DNA from: Pseudomonas sp. IPO3778
Lineage (GTDB): Bacteria > Pseudomonadota > Gammaproteobacteria > Pseudomonadales > Pseudomonadaceae
NCBI RefSeq assembly: GCF_013386825.1
Contig: NZ_JACARC010000038.1
Span: forward strand, 13,147 to 77,146
DNA: 64,000 bases
Reading direction: 5' to 3'
The notes beneath the pieces were generated by a model. That model was not told where the DNA came from and searched no databases. It saw only the letters and a list, made by a program, of their open reading frames with translations. The stretch's first letter is position 1. Each line of letters opens with the position of its first letter. Positions 1-8,259 of this stretch are shown here, one piece after another. A program made the position numbers and the translations under genes.

Positions 1-95
1 AGCTCCCACACTGAACGCGTACACCCTCCCAGATTCGTGGGGGGTTTGGGGGGGCCGTTGGCCCTTGACTGTTGGTTAAACATGGAGAGATCGGG
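1..95. other. algL-algI intergenic stretch, no gene
   Basis: No reading frame is supported here. The first 13 bases (AGCTCCCACACTG) match half of the REP hairpin at 5294-5369, so a REP element is probably cut by the window edge. Positions 39-54 hold two long guanine runs separated by TTT. The ribosome-binding site of algI (GGAGAG, 84-89) closes the stretch. Confidence 0.5.
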
Positions 96-1661
96 ATGGT
101 TTTCTCGTCCAATGTGTTCCTGTTTTTGTTCTTGCCGATCTTCCTCGGCTTGTACTACTTGAGCGGGCAACGCTATCGCAATCTGCTGCTGCTGATTGCC
201 AGCTATGTGTTCTACGCCTGGTGGCGAGTGGACTTCCTGGCGCTGTTCGCCGCCGTGACCCTGTGGAACTACTGGATCGGCCTCAAGGTCGGTGCGGCCG
301 GCGTTCGCACCAAGCCGGCCCAGCGCTGGCTGCTATTGGGCGTGGCGGTCGACCTGTGCATCCTCGGCTACTTCAAGTACGCCAACTTCGGCGTCGACAG
401 CATCAACCTGATGATGAAGTCGGCAGGGCTTGAACCCTTCATCCTCACCCACGTGCTGTTGCCGATCGGGATCTCGTTCTACATCTTCGAGTCCATCAGC
501 TACATCATCGACGTGTACCGCGGCGACACCCCGGCCACCCGCAACCTGATCGACTTCGCGGCGTTTGTGGCGATCTTCCCGCACCTGATTGCCGGCCCGG
601 TGTTGCGCTTTCGCGACCTGGCCGACCAGTTCAACAACCGCACCCACACCCTCGATAAATTCTCCGAGGGCTGCACGCGGTTCATGCAGGGTTTCATCAA
701 AAAGGTGTTCATCGCCGACACCCTGGCGGTGGTCGCCGACCATTGCTTTGCCCTGCAACACCCGACCACGGGCGATGCCTGGCTCGGCGCGCTGGCTTAT
801 ACCGCGCAGCTGTACTTCGACTTCTCCGGCTACAGCGACATGGCCATCGGTTTGGGCTTGATGATGGGTTTCCGCTTCATGGAAAACTTCAAGCAGCCGT
901 ACATCAGCCAGTCGATTACCGAGTTCTGGCGGCGCTGGCACATCAGCCTGTCCACCTGGCTGCGTGACTACCTGTACATCACCCTGGGCGGCAACCGTAA
1001 AGGCACGCTGACCACCTACCGCAACCTGTTCCTGACCATGCTGCTCGGTGGCCTGTGGCACGGTGCAAACATCACCTACATCGTGTGGGGTGCCTGGCAC
1101 GGCATGTGGCTGGCGATTGAAAAAGCCATCGGCCTCAACACCGCACCGCGCAGTTTCAACGTCGTGCGCTGGGCCTTCACGTTCCTGCTGGTGGTGATGG
1201 GCTGGGTGATCTTCCGCTCGGAAAACCTGCACGTCGCCGGTCGCATGTACGGCGCCATGTTCAGCTTCGGCGAGTGGTCGCTGTCGGAACTCAACCGCGC
1301 CAGCCTCACCGGGCTGCAAGTGGCAACCCTGGTGGTGGCGTACGCCACTCTGGCGTTCTTCGGTTTGCGGGACTTCTACAGCAACCGCCCGCCGGAAAAA
1401 ACCAAGCCTGCGGTCAACACCCAGGCCGACGGCCCGGCCACCGCCCAACCGGGTTTGATCAAGGCCGTACCGGGCGACACGCCGGGCAGCATCCATGAGC
1501 CCGGCTACACCGTGGGCACCGAGGCCACCGTGCAACCGGCCTACTGGAGCGCCACCTGGCCACGCTACGCCATGCGCGCCGCTGTGCTGCTGCTGTTCGT
1601 GGCGTCGATTCTCAAACTTTCGGCGCAGAGCTTCTCGCCGTTCCTTTACTTCCAGTTCTGA
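96..1661 (+). CDS. algI: AlgI, alginate O-acetyltransferase (MBOAT family)
   Basis: Inner-membrane MBOAT protein that passes acetyl groups across the membrane so that mannuronate residues of alginate are O-acetylated in the periplasm by AlgJ, AlgX and AlgF. The 521-residue product is rich in hydrophobic segments. The MBOAT signature LWHGANITY places the conserved histidine at residue 322, the position reported as essential in P. aeruginosa AlgI. The ATG at 96 is chosen over an in-frame TTG at 72 because GGAGAG lies 6 bases before it and AlgI proteins begin MVFSSN. It is the first gene of the visible alginate operon and is followed 11 bases later by algJ. Confidence 0.97.
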   Translation: MVFSSNVFLFLFLPIFLGLYYLSGQRYRNLLLLIASYVFYAWWRVDFLALFAAVTLWNYWIGLKVGAAGVRTKPAQRWLLLGVAVDLCILGYFKYANFGVDSINLMMKSAGLEPFILTHVLLPIGISFYIFESISYIIDVYRGDTPATRNLIDFAAFVAIFPHLIAGPVLRFRDLADQFNNRTHTLDKFSEGCTRFMQGFIKKVFIADTLAVVADHCFALQHPTTGDAWLGALAYTAQLYFDFSGYSDMAIGLGLMMGFRFMENFKQPYISQSITEFWRRWHISLSTWLRDYLYITLGGNRKGTLTTYRNLFLTMLLGGLWHGANITYIVWGAWHGMWLAIEKAIGLNTAPRSFNVVRWAFTFLLVVMGWVIFRSENLHVAGRMYGAMFSFGEWSLSELNRASLTGLQVATLVVAYATLAFFGLRDFYSNRPPEKTKPAVNTQADGPATAQPGLIKAVPGDTPGSIHEPGYTVGTEATVQPAYWSATWPRYAMRAAVLLLFVASILKLSAQSFSPFLYFQF

Positions 1662-1672
1662 GGGAGCCGACC

Positions 1673-2857
1673 ATGACCCGTTCATTACGCGTCCTCTATA
1701 TCGCCTTGTTCCTCGCCGTGCTGCTGGCCTTGGGCGCCTGGTCGATGCGCAGTTTCCTGGGCTTCAGCACCAACGCCGACGCCACCGTGCTCAACGGTCG
1801 CTGGACCAAGGCCGTCGAGACCCATTACGACGACCAGTTCCCGATCAAGCGCCTGGGCACCAACCTCTGGGCAGCGCTGGACTACAAGCTGTTCAATGAA
1901 GGCCGCCCTGGCGTAGTGATTGGCCGCGACCACTGGTTGTACAGCGACGAGGAATTCAACCCCATCGTCAACGAAGACCAGAACCTGCAGGGCAACTACG
2001 CCCTGGTGGAAGGCGTGCGCCAGAAGCTCAAGGCCCAAGGCATCCAGTTGGTGATGGCGATCGTGCCGGCCAAGGTGCGCCTGTACCCGGAACACCTGGG
2101 TGAAGTGCAGCCTGCCAGCATCCACGCCGGGCTCTACCAGGACTTCCATGCCCGCATGGCTGCCGACAAGATCATCGCTCCCGACCTGATGGGCCCGCTG
2201 CAACAGGCCAAGCTGCACGGCCAGCAAGTGTTCCTGCGCACCGACACCCACTGGACCCCGGACGGCGCTGAAGTCGCGGCCAAGCAACTGGCGAAGACGA
2301 TTAAAGATAAAACCCCACTGAGCGGCGAGCCTCAACGCTTTGTCACCGAAGCCGAGAAGACCGAACCGCACAAGGGCGACCTGCGCCTGTTCCTGCCCCT
2401 GGACCCGCTGTTCGAAAACCTGATGCCGCCCAAGGAGCCGCTGCAAAAACGCGTGACTCACTTGGCTGAAACCAAGGGCGACGACGCGCTGTTCACCGAC
2501 AGCGAAACCCCGGTGGCCCTGGTGGGTACCAGCTACAGCGCCAACCCGAACTGGAACTTTGTCGGCGCGCTGAAGCAAGCCCTGGGCAGCGACGTCATCA
2601 ACTACTCCGAAGACGGCCACGGCCCGATCCTGCCGATGCTCAGCTACCTGAAAAGCGACGACTTCAAGAACAGCCCGCCCCAGGTGCTGATCTGGGAGTT
2701 TCCTGAACGTTATCTGCCCGTGAACAACGAAATCGGCGACGCCGACCCGCAGTGGGTTGCGCAGCTCAAACAAGCCGGTACGCGCCAACAGAACATGGCC
2801 CTGAACACCCCAGTTAAAACCCAAAAATCCGAGACGCCCGACCGGGCGCAAAACTGA
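1673..2857 (+). CDS. algJ: AlgJ, periplasmic alginate acetylation protein
   Basis: Type II membrane-anchored SGNH-like protein that works with AlgI, AlgX and AlgF in alginate O-acetylation. It has 394 residues; residues 8-24 form an uncleaved signal or membrane anchor. A DxH motif (D191-T-H193) and a GTSYS motif with S289 fit the Asp-His-Ser triad described for AlgJ/AlgX, shifted by one residue relative to P. aeruginosa numbering. The start is preceded by GAGGGAG. The C-terminal tail (about 375-394) is hydrophilic and looks less conserved. algF begins 16 bases downstream. Confidence 0.96.
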   Translation: MTRSLRVLYIALFLAVLLALGAWSMRSFLGFSTNADATVLNGRWTKAVETHYDDQFPIKRLGTNLWAALDYKLFNEGRPGVVIGRDHWLYSDEEFNPIVNEDQNLQGNYALVEGVRQKLKAQGIQLVMAIVPAKVRLYPEHLGEVQPASIHAGLYQDFHARMAADKIIAPDLMGPLQQAKLHGQQVFLRTDTHWTPDGAEVAAKQLAKTIKDKTPLSGEPQRFVTEAEKTEPHKGDLRLFLPLDPLFENLMPPKEPLQKRVTHLAETKGDDALFTDSETPVALVGTSYSANPNWNFVGALKQALGSDVINYSEDGHGPILPMLSYLKSDDFKNSPPQVLIWEFPERYLPVNNEIGDADPQWVAQLKQAGTRQQNMALNTPVKTQKSETPDRAQN

Positions 2858-2873
2858 AAGAGAGGTAACTCAC

Positions 2874-3521
2874 ATGACTTTCACTACTAACCTCGCAAAA
2901 ACTTTTGCCCTCGTCGCCGGCATGAGCGTTGTTTCGATGTCTGCCTTCGCCGGTGGCGACGCCGCCCTCTACGGCCCTGTCGCACCAAAAGGTTCCAGCT
3001 TTGTGCGGGTGTACAACGCCAGTAACCAGGAAGTCAGCGCCACCGTCGGCAGCACCAACCTCAACGAGGTAGCACCGCTGGCCAGCAGTGACTTCAGCTT
3101 TATGCCGGGCGGCGACTACAGCGCCAAGGTCGGCAGCCAGACCGTGCCGGTCAAGCTCGCCGCCGACCACTACTACACCCTGGTCAGCAGTGGCAGCGGC
3201 CAGCCGCAACTGATCGAAGAACCGCCGTTCAAGAACAAGCAGAAATCCCTGGTGCGTGTGCAGAACCTCAGTGACAAGTCGCTGACCCTGAAAACCGCCG
3301 ACGGCAAGACCGACGTGGTCCAGGCCGTGGCCGCCAAGGGCCGTGGCGAGCGCGAGATCAACCCGGTGAAGGTCAGCCTGGCGCTGTATGAAGGTGACAA
3401 GAAAGTCGGTGATGTGAAGCCCGTGGCCCTGGAGCGCGGTGAGGCCGCCGTGCTGTACGTCACCGGTACCGGCGCCAACCTGTCGCCAGTGTGGGTCAAG
3501 CGCCCCGTGTCGACCCGTTAA
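2874..3521 (+). CDS. algF: AlgF, alginate acetylation accessory protein
   Basis: Periplasmic protein needed for alginate O-acetylation; its exact biochemical role is less clear than those of AlgI and AlgJ. The 215-residue length matches the family. Residues 1-26 form a Sec signal peptide ending SAFA, followed by GGDAALYGP. The remainder looks like two similar beta-rich halves (SFVRVYNAS near residue 42; SLVRVQNLS near residue 125). GAGAGG precedes the ATG. algA follows after an unusually long 216-base gap that carries a REP doublet. Confidence 0.95.
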   Translation: MTFTTNLAKTFALVAGMSVVSMSAFAGGDAALYGPVAPKGSSFVRVYNASNQEVSATVGSTNLNEVAPLASSDFSFMPGGDYSAKVGSQTVPVKLAADHYYTLVSSGSGQPQLIEEPPFKNKQKSLVRVQNLSDKSLTLKTADGKTDVVQAVAAKGRGEREINPVKVSLALYEGDKKVGDVKPVALERGEAAVLYVTGTGANLSPVWVKRPVSTR

Positions 3522-3544
3522 CTATTTCCCGGGCTGACCGCAAC

Positions 3545-3650
3545 CCCTGTAGGAGCGAGCTCGCTCGCGAAGAACGTCAACGATGACGCAGCGCCCCAGG
3601 TTTATCGCGGCGCTCTCGGGTTTTTCGCGAGCAAGCTCGCTCCTACAGGG
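3545..3650. repeat. REP doublet (BIME) between algF and algA
   Basis: Two inverted REP units flank a short spacer. The left arm around 3546-3570 reads CCTGTAGGAGCGAGCTCGCT, and the right arm at 3625-3650 is nearly its reverse complement (GCGAGCAAGCTCGCTCCTAC). The same family recurs at 23212-23312, including the spacer text AACGTCAACGAT. Transcribed as RNA it would fold into a long hairpin inside the alginate message. Confidence 0.85.
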
Positions 3651-3737
3651 GGCGGGGCCAGCCCGGAACGAGACAAAAACAAGAGTGAAACGACAAACCT
3701 TCGTAGCTCTGACCCATATCGATTCAAGGAGAAACAC

Positions 3738-5189
3738 ATGATCCCAGTAATCCTTTCCGGTGGTAGCGGCTCACGTCTTTGGCCGCTTTCCCGCAAACAG
3801 TTTCCCAAGCAGTTCCTGGCCCTGACCGGCGAGCACACCTTGTTCCAGCAAACCCTGGAGCGCCTGGTCTTCGACGGCATGGACGCGCCCATCGTGGTCT
3901 GCAACAAGGACCACCGCTTTATCGTCAACGAGCAACTGGCCGCCCGCAAACTGGAAACCCAGCGCATCCTGATGGAACCCTTCGGGCGCAACACCGCGCC
4001 AGCCGTGGCCCTGACCGCAATGATGCTGGTCAACGAAGGCCGCGACGAGCTGATGCTGGTGCTGCCGGCCGACCACGTGCTGGACGACCAGAAAGCCCTG
4101 CAACGTGCCCTGGCCCTGGCCACCGTGGCCGCCGAGCGTGGCGAGATGGTGCTGTTCGGCGTACCGGCCACCCGTCCGGAAACCGGCTACGGCTACATCA
4201 AGTCGACCAACGATTCGCTGCTGCCCGAAGGCGTCAGCCGCGTACAGCAGTTCGTTGAAAAACCCGATGAAAAACGCGCCACCGAGTTCGTCAAAAGCGG
4301 TGGTTATTTCTGGAACAGCGGCATGTTCCTGTTCCGCGCCAGCCGCTTCCTGGAAGAGCTGAAAAAGCACGACCCGGACATCTACGACACCTGCCTGCTG
4401 ACCCTGGAGCGCAGCAACCACACCGCCGACACCATCGACATCGACGAAGCCACCTTCGCCTGCTGCCCGGACAATTCCATCGACTACGCCGTGATGGAAA
4501 AAACCCAACTGGCCTGCGTGGTGCCATTGACCGCCGGCTGGAGCGACGTGGGTTGCTGGGCATCGCTGTGGGACGTGAATGAAAAAGACGCCAACGGCAA
4601 CGTCAGCAAGGGCGACGTGGTGATCCAGGACAGCAAGAACTGCATGATCCACGGCAACGGCAAACTGGTGTCGGTGATCGGCCTGGAAAACATCGTGGTG
4701 GTGGAAACCAAGGACGCGATGATGATTGCCCACAAGGACAAGGTCCAGGGCGTCAAGCAGATGGTCAACACCCTCAACGAACAGGGCCGCAGCGAAACCC
4801 AGAACCACTGCGAGGTGTACCGTCCGTGGGGCTCGTATGACTCGGTGGACATGGGCGGCCGCTTCCAGGTCAAGCACATCTCGGTCAAGCCGGGCGCGTG
4901 CCTGTCGCTGCAGATGCACCACCACCGCGCCGAACACTGGATCGTGGTCAGCGGCACCGCCGAAGTCACCTGTGACGAGAACGTGTTCCTGCTCACCGAA
5001 AACCAGTCCACCTACATCCCGATAGCCTCGGTGCACCGTTTGCGTAACCCGGGCAAGATCCCCTTGGAGATTATCGAGGTGCAGTCGGGCAGCTACCTGG
5101 GCGAAGACGATATCGAGCGTTTTGAAGATATCTACGGCCGGTCTACGCCGATCGAGCGGGGCGTGTCGGTGAAAACCATCGCGCAGTAA
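3738..5189 (+). CDS. algA: AlgA, mannose-6-phosphate isomerase / GDP-mannose pyrophosphorylase
   Basis: Bifunctional cytoplasmic enzyme: isomerises fructose-6-phosphate to mannose-6-phosphate and makes GDP-mannose from mannose-1-phosphate, the precursor that AlgD oxidises for alginate. The N-terminal nucleotidyltransferase begins with LSGGSGSRLWPLSR (residues 6-19) and PKQF, and has FVEKP near residue 173. The C-terminal cupin isomerase domain carries QMHHHRAEHW at 392-401, which supplies metal ligands. The 483-residue length matches the family. AAGGAG precedes the ATG. It is the last gene of the operon, with a terminator 15 bases after the stop. A paralogue for other polysaccharides is possible, but the position after algF settles the name. 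Confidence 0.97.
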   Translation: MIPVILSGGSGSRLWPLSRKQFPKQFLALTGEHTLFQQTLERLVFDGMDAPIVVCNKDHRFIVNEQLAARKLETQRILMEPFGRNTAPAVALTAMMLVNEGRDELMLVLPADHVLDDQKALQRALALATVAAERGEMVLFGVPATRPETGYGYIKSTNDSLLPEGVSRVQQFVEKPDEKRATEFVKSGGYFWNSGMFLFRASRFLEELKKHDPDIYDTCLLTLERSNHTADTIDIDEATFACCPDNSIDYAVMEKTQLACVVPLTAGWSDVGCWASLWDVNEKDANGNVSKGDVVIQDSKNCMIHGNGKLVSVIGLENIVVVETKDAMMIAHKDKVQGVKQMVNTLNEQGRSETQNHCEVYRPWGSYDSVDMGGRFQVKHISVKPGACLSLQMHHHRAEHWIVVSGTAEVTCDENVFLLTENQSTYIPIASVHRLRNPGKIPLEIIEVQSGSYLGEDDIERFEDIYGRSTPIERGVSVKTIAQ

Positions 5190-5203
5190 AAGCGTCGTAC
5201 AAG

Positions 5204-5263
5204 AAGCCCCCGTCCAGCCGACTGCGTCCCCTATCCGCAGCCGGTTGGGCGGGGGCTTTTTCA
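5204..5263 (+). terminator. Rho-independent terminator after algA
   Basis: A long GC-rich stem starts AGCCCCCGTCCAGCCGACTG and closes with CAGCCGGTTGGGCGGGGGCT, followed by TTTT. It lies just past the algA stop and ends the alginate operon. Confidence 0.9.
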
Positions 5264-5293
5264 TGGGTCGTGCAGTGAATGCAAGGCCTCAGC

Positions 5294-5369
5294 GCAGGCA
5301 AGCCAGCTCCCACAGTTGGCCGCATTCCAAAGAATGCACACGGTCAACTGTGGGAGCTGGCTTGCCTGC
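5294..5369. repeat. REP hairpin, perfect 25-base arms
   Basis: Positions 5294-5318 (starting GCAGGCAAGCCAGCTCCCAC) and 5345-5369 (starting CAACTGTGGGAGCTGGCTTG) are perfect reverse complements separated by 26 bases. The core GGGAGCTGGCTTGCC is a common fluorescens-group REP. The rest of 5264-5460 shows no gene. Confidence 0.85.
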
Positions 5370-5460
5370 GATGGCGCCCGAGCGACCACCACCGGTCCCC
5401 GGATAGTCAACCCCGCCCGCCCACAGGTACGATGGTTGATCTGTCTGCGAGGTTGCCATC

Positions 5461-5925
5461 ATGTTTTTCGGCGTTTTACTGATTATCACCTGGCTGATCC
5501 TCCTGCTGCGCTACCCGGCCAAGGCCTTGCCAGTGTCGCTCGCAGCCGCCGTCGGCCTGGGCCTGGTGGCGGTCTGGGTGGTGTGGCTGGACAACCGTGA
5601 GGCCCAGCAATTGGCGCGCCTGGAGTTGCGCACCGTGTACGCCCCGAAAGAATGCCCGGCGGACCGTCCGCTCAAACTCACCTTGAGCAACGGCAACAAC
5701 GTGCCGCTGACCGAACTGCGCTGGCGCATCGCGGCCTATGCGCCGGGCGACACGGTCAACCTGGCCGACAACGTGTACGCTGCCCCGCGCTATCGCGGCC
5801 CCGGCGAATTGCAGGCCGGCGCCACCTGGGAAGACTGCCTGCCGGTACCGCCCCTGCGCCCCGGCTACCGCCCGCAAACCCTGGAGTTTCGCGCCGAGCA
5901 CCTGCAAGGCAGCTTCTCCGACTAA
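5461..5925 (+). CDS. Conserved membrane-anchored protein, function unknown
   Basis: The 154-residue protein begins with two hydrophobic segments (about residues 2-17 and 24-42). An extracytoplasmic beta-rich part follows, with two cysteines (PKECPADRPL and WEDCLPVPP) that could form a disulfide. I recognise no catalytic motif. Similar pseudomonad proteins are sometimes labelled multidrug transporter, but two N-terminal segments cannot support that. GAGG lies 8 bases before the ATG. The dehydrogenase gene starts 20 bases downstream, so the two are probably cotranscribed. Confidence 0.75.
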   Translation: MFFGVLLIITWLILLLRYPAKALPVSLAAAVGLGLVAVWVVWLDNREAQQLARLELRTVYAPKECPADRPLKLTLSNGNNVPLTELRWRIAAYAPGDTVNLADNVYAAPRYRGPGELQAGATWEDCLPVPPLRPGYRPQTLEFRAEHLQGSFSD

Positions 5926-5945
5926 CCCTGACAAAGGACTGATCC

Positions 5946-6758
5946 ATGCCCAACGTACTCATCACCGGGTGTTCCAGTGGCATCGGCCGTGCCCTGGCGG
6001 ACGCCTTCAAGCACGCCGGCTTTGACGTGTGGGCCAGCGCCCGACGCCCCGACGATGTGGCCGCCCTGAGCGCCGCCGGTTTCACCGCCGTGCAACTGGA
6101 CGTCAACGACAGCGCTGCACTGGCGCAACTGGCCGGGCAGATCGGCGAGCTGGACATACTGATCAACAACGCCGGCTACGGCGCCATGGGCCCGTTGCTC
6201 GACGGCGGCACCCAGGCGATGCAGCAGCAGTTCGAGACCAACGTATTCTCTGTGGTCGGAGTGACCCAGGCGCTGTTCCCGGCCCTGCGCCAGCGCAAAG
6301 GCCTGGTGGTGAATATCGGCAGTGTCTCGGGGGTGCTGGTCACCCCGTTTGCCGGCGCGTACTGCGCTTCAAAAGCGGCGGTGCATGCCTTGAGTGATGC
6401 ATTGCGCATGGAGCTGGCGCCGTTTGGCGTGCGCGTGATGGAGGTGCAGCCGGGCGCCATCGATACCCGCTTTGCAAAAAACGCCGGTACCCAGGCCGAA
6501 CTGTTGATCAATGAACAGTCGCCCTGGTGGCCGCTGCGCGAAAGCATCCGCGCGCGGGCCAAGGCGTCTCAGGATCGACCTACGCCTGCCATCCGGTTCG
6601 CCGCTGACGTACTCAAGGCCGTGCAGCAAACCACACCGCCTCGCCTGTTGCGCTCGGGCAATGGCTGCCGGGCGCTGCCGTGGATGGCGGCGTTGATGCC
6701 CAAGGGGTTGCTGGAAACCGTGTTGAAAAAACGCTTTGGATTGGGTGGTGCGTTGTGA
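5946..6758 (+). CDS. Short-chain dehydrogenase/reductase (SDR)
   Basis: Classical NAD(P)-dependent SDR of 270 residues. The cofactor motif is GCSSGIGRA (residues 8-16), NNAGYG is the structural motif, the catalytic serine lies in NIGSVSG, and the active-site pair is YCASK. The AxARRP segment after the second strand (WASARRPDD) suggests NADP preference. The substrate cannot be read from sequence. The stop codon overlaps the GTG start of the next gene (GTGA), a sign of translational coupling. AAAGGA precedes the ATG. Confidence 0.93.
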   Translation: MPNVLITGCSSGIGRALADAFKHAGFDVWASARRPDDVAALSAAGFTAVQLDVNDSAALAQLAGQIGELDILINNAGYGAMGPLLDGGTQAMQQQFETNVFSVVGVTQALFPALRQRKGLVVNIGSVSGVLVTPFAGAYCASKAAVHALSDALRMELAPFGVRVMEVQPGAIDTRFAKNAGTQAELLINEQSPWWPLRESIRARAKASQDRPTPAIRFAADVLKAVQQTTPPRLLRSGNGCRALPWMAALMPKGLLETVLKKRFGLGGAL

Positions 6759-7147
6759 TTGATTACCGCGATTTTTTTGATGAAGTGATCCAGGCCCATG
6801 TCGAGATCGAGCAATGGTTTGCCGGGACCGCGCCCGAGGGAACGCTGGAGAGTTTGCTGGGCCGTTTCTCACCGAACTTTTCCATGATCACCCCGGCGGG
6901 CAAGCCACTGGATTTTGCGATGCTCAACCAACTGTTCAGCCAGGCCGGTGGCAAGCGGCCCGGGTTCAAGATCAGCCTCAGCGAGTTTGCCGGGATTGAC
7001 CGACATGCCCGTGGGGCAACGGTGAGCTATCGAGAGCAGCAGGTGGATGGCAGCGGTGCACACACCGACCGGCGTTCGACCGTGGTGTTTGAAAAGCAGG
7101 CCAGCGGCGCCCTGCTGTGGCGTCACTTGCACGAGACGTTTTGCTGA
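6755..7147 (+). CDS. NTF2/SnoaL-like (DUF4440-type) protein
   Basis: A 130-residue protein with the look of a small cone-shaped NTF2-like domain: an N-terminal helix (DYRDFFDEVIQAHVEIEQWF), then strands ending RRSTVVFEKQ and LLWRHLHETF. This fold covers small isomerases, cyclases and binding proteins, so the reaction is undetermined. I chose the GTG at 6755, which overlaps the SDR stop, over an upstream ATG at 6680 that would bury 75 bases inside the SDR gene. The coupling suggests it acts on the same small molecule as the SDR. Confidence 0.8.
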   Translation: MIDYRDFFDEVIQAHVEIEQWFAGTAPEGTLESLLGRFSPNFSMITPAGKPLDFAMLNQLFSQAGGKRPGFKISLSEFAGIDRHARGATVSYREQQVDGSGAHTDRRSTVVFEKQASGALLWRHLHETFC

Positions 7148-7154
7148 CCTGTGG

Positions 7155-7200
7155 TGAGGGGGACAAGCCCCTCATCAACACAGAAAATCAGTTCTGTGTT
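7155..7200. terminator. Two hairpins between convergent genes
   Basis: Hairpin one pairs TGAGGGG (7155-7161) with CCCCTCA (7168-7174). Hairpin two is a perfect 9-base inverted repeat, AACACAGAA (7177-7185) with TTCTGTGTT (7192-7200), spanning the stop codon of the minus-strand efflux gene. Neither has a long U tract, so termination is inferred. Confidence 0.45.
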
Positions 7201-8048
7201 GGGTTCACGATCACCGTGCAGGTGATGCCTGCCGCCAACAGCACACCCTCCGGCACTTCATCGATGTGAATCCGCACCGGCACCCGCTGGGCCAGACGCA
7301 CCCAGTTGAACGTCGGGTTCACATCGGCGATCAGTTCGCGGCTCTCCGGGTTGTCCCGGTCGTAGATCCCGCGCGAGATGCTTTCCACGTGGCCCTTGAG
7401 GGTTTCGCCGCTCATCAGTTGCATGTCGGCTTTATCCCCGACTTTGACGTGGGGCAGCTTGGTTTCTTCAAAGAAGCCGTACACCCAGAACGAGTTCATA
7501 TCCACCACCGCCATCTTCGCCTCGCCGATACGCGCGTAGTCGCCACGGTGCACGTTGAGGTTGGTGACGTAGCCGTCCACCGCCGCCACCACCTGGGTGC
7601 GCTTGAGGTTGAGTTCGGCCGCTTCCAGTTGCGCCAGCGCATGCTGGTAATCCGCCAGGGCCGAGTCGGCGATGTTGCTGGCGTCGTCGCGGTTTTCCTT
7701 GGAGATCACCAGGGCGTCGAGGTCGGCGCGGCGGTGGGCGTTGACCTTGCGCATTTCCCAGGTGGCCTTGCGGGACGCCACCAGCGACTGCGCCTGCTTG
7801 ACGGCAATCTGGTAGTGCTCGGGGTCAATCTGCATCAGCAGGTCGCCCTTTTTCACCAATTGGTTATCACGCACCGGGACGTTGACCACCTCGCCCGTCA
7901 CGTCGGCGGCGACGTTGATGATGTCGGCACGCACGCGGCCATCGCGGGTCCACGGGGTTTCCATGTACTGCACCCACAACGTGCGGCCAATCCAGATCGC
8001 CAGGGCCAGTACCAGCAAGGTCGCGAGCAGGCTGAAAAACTTTTTCAT
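7188..8048 (-). CDS. HlyD-family efflux adaptor (AaeA-like)
   Basis: Periplasmic membrane-fusion protein of 286 residues. One N-terminal membrane segment (residues 5-24) is followed by YMETPWTRDGRVRAD, typical of AaeA/EmrA-like adaptors. A lipoyl half-motif (VPVRDNQLVKKGDLLMQIDP), an alpha-hairpin (about 75-150) and the second half (AAVDGYVTNLNVHRGDYA) come next. It should link the FUSC-type inner-membrane protein to the outer-membrane factor encoded in the same operon. In E. coli AaeAB exports aromatic carboxylic acids; the substrate here is unknown. It starts 10 bases after the DUF1656 gene. Confidence 0.9.
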   Translation of the reverse strand: MKKFFSLLATLLVLALAIWIGRTLWVQYMETPWTRDGRVRADIINVAADVTGEVVNVPVRDNQLVKKGDLLMQIDPEHYQIAVKQAQSLVASRKATWEMRKVNAHRRADLDALVISKENRDDASNIADSALADYQHALAQLEAAELNLKRTQVVAAVDGYVTNLNVHRGDYARIGEAKMAVVDMNSFWVYGFFEETKLPHVKVGDKADMQLMSGETLKGHVESISRGIYDRDNPESRELIADVNPTFNWVRLAQRVPVRIHIDEVPEGVLLAAGITCTVIVNPTQN

Positions 8049-8058
8049 CGGGGCATTC

Positions 8059-8259
8059 TCAACGGTAGACGGTCAGCGCCAGGGCGCCGAACAAGCAAGC
8101 GAACAGGCTCAGGCGCAGCAGCGCCGGGTGCCAGAAAAAACGGTACACATCAAAGCCGGCCAGGAACCGGTCGAGGGCCCAGGCCAGGCCCGCCGCGATC
8201 AAAAACATCAGGGTCATGGTGGGCATGTACACGCCGTGGAAGGCGATTTCACGAGGCAT
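8059..8259 (-). CDS. DUF1656 small membrane protein (AaeX-like)
   Basis: A 66-residue protein with two hydrophobic helices (about residues 11-28 and 43-64), beginning MPREIAFHGVYMP, the usual DUF1656 opening. AaeX-type proteins sit between the FUSC transporter and the HlyD adaptor, as here, but their role is not established. The start lies inside the 3' end of the FUSC gene (11-base overlap), which implies coupled translation. Confidence 0.88.
   Translation of the reverse strand: MPREIAFHGVYMPTMTLMFLIAAGLAWALDRFLAGFDVYRFFWHPALLRLSLFACLFGALALTVYR

Noticed and set aside
65..93. TTGACT upstream of algI as an internal promoter
   Set aside because: No acceptable -10 at 16-18 bases; the gene is expected to be read from the distant algD promoter.
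333..1685. Minus-strand 450-codon frame opposite algI
   Set aside because: Shadow frame; algI has the conserved His322 motif on the plus strand.
6680..6754. Longer N-terminus for the NTF2-like protein
   Set aside because: Would lie inside the SDR gene; the GTG overlapping the SDR stop fits coupling and family length.
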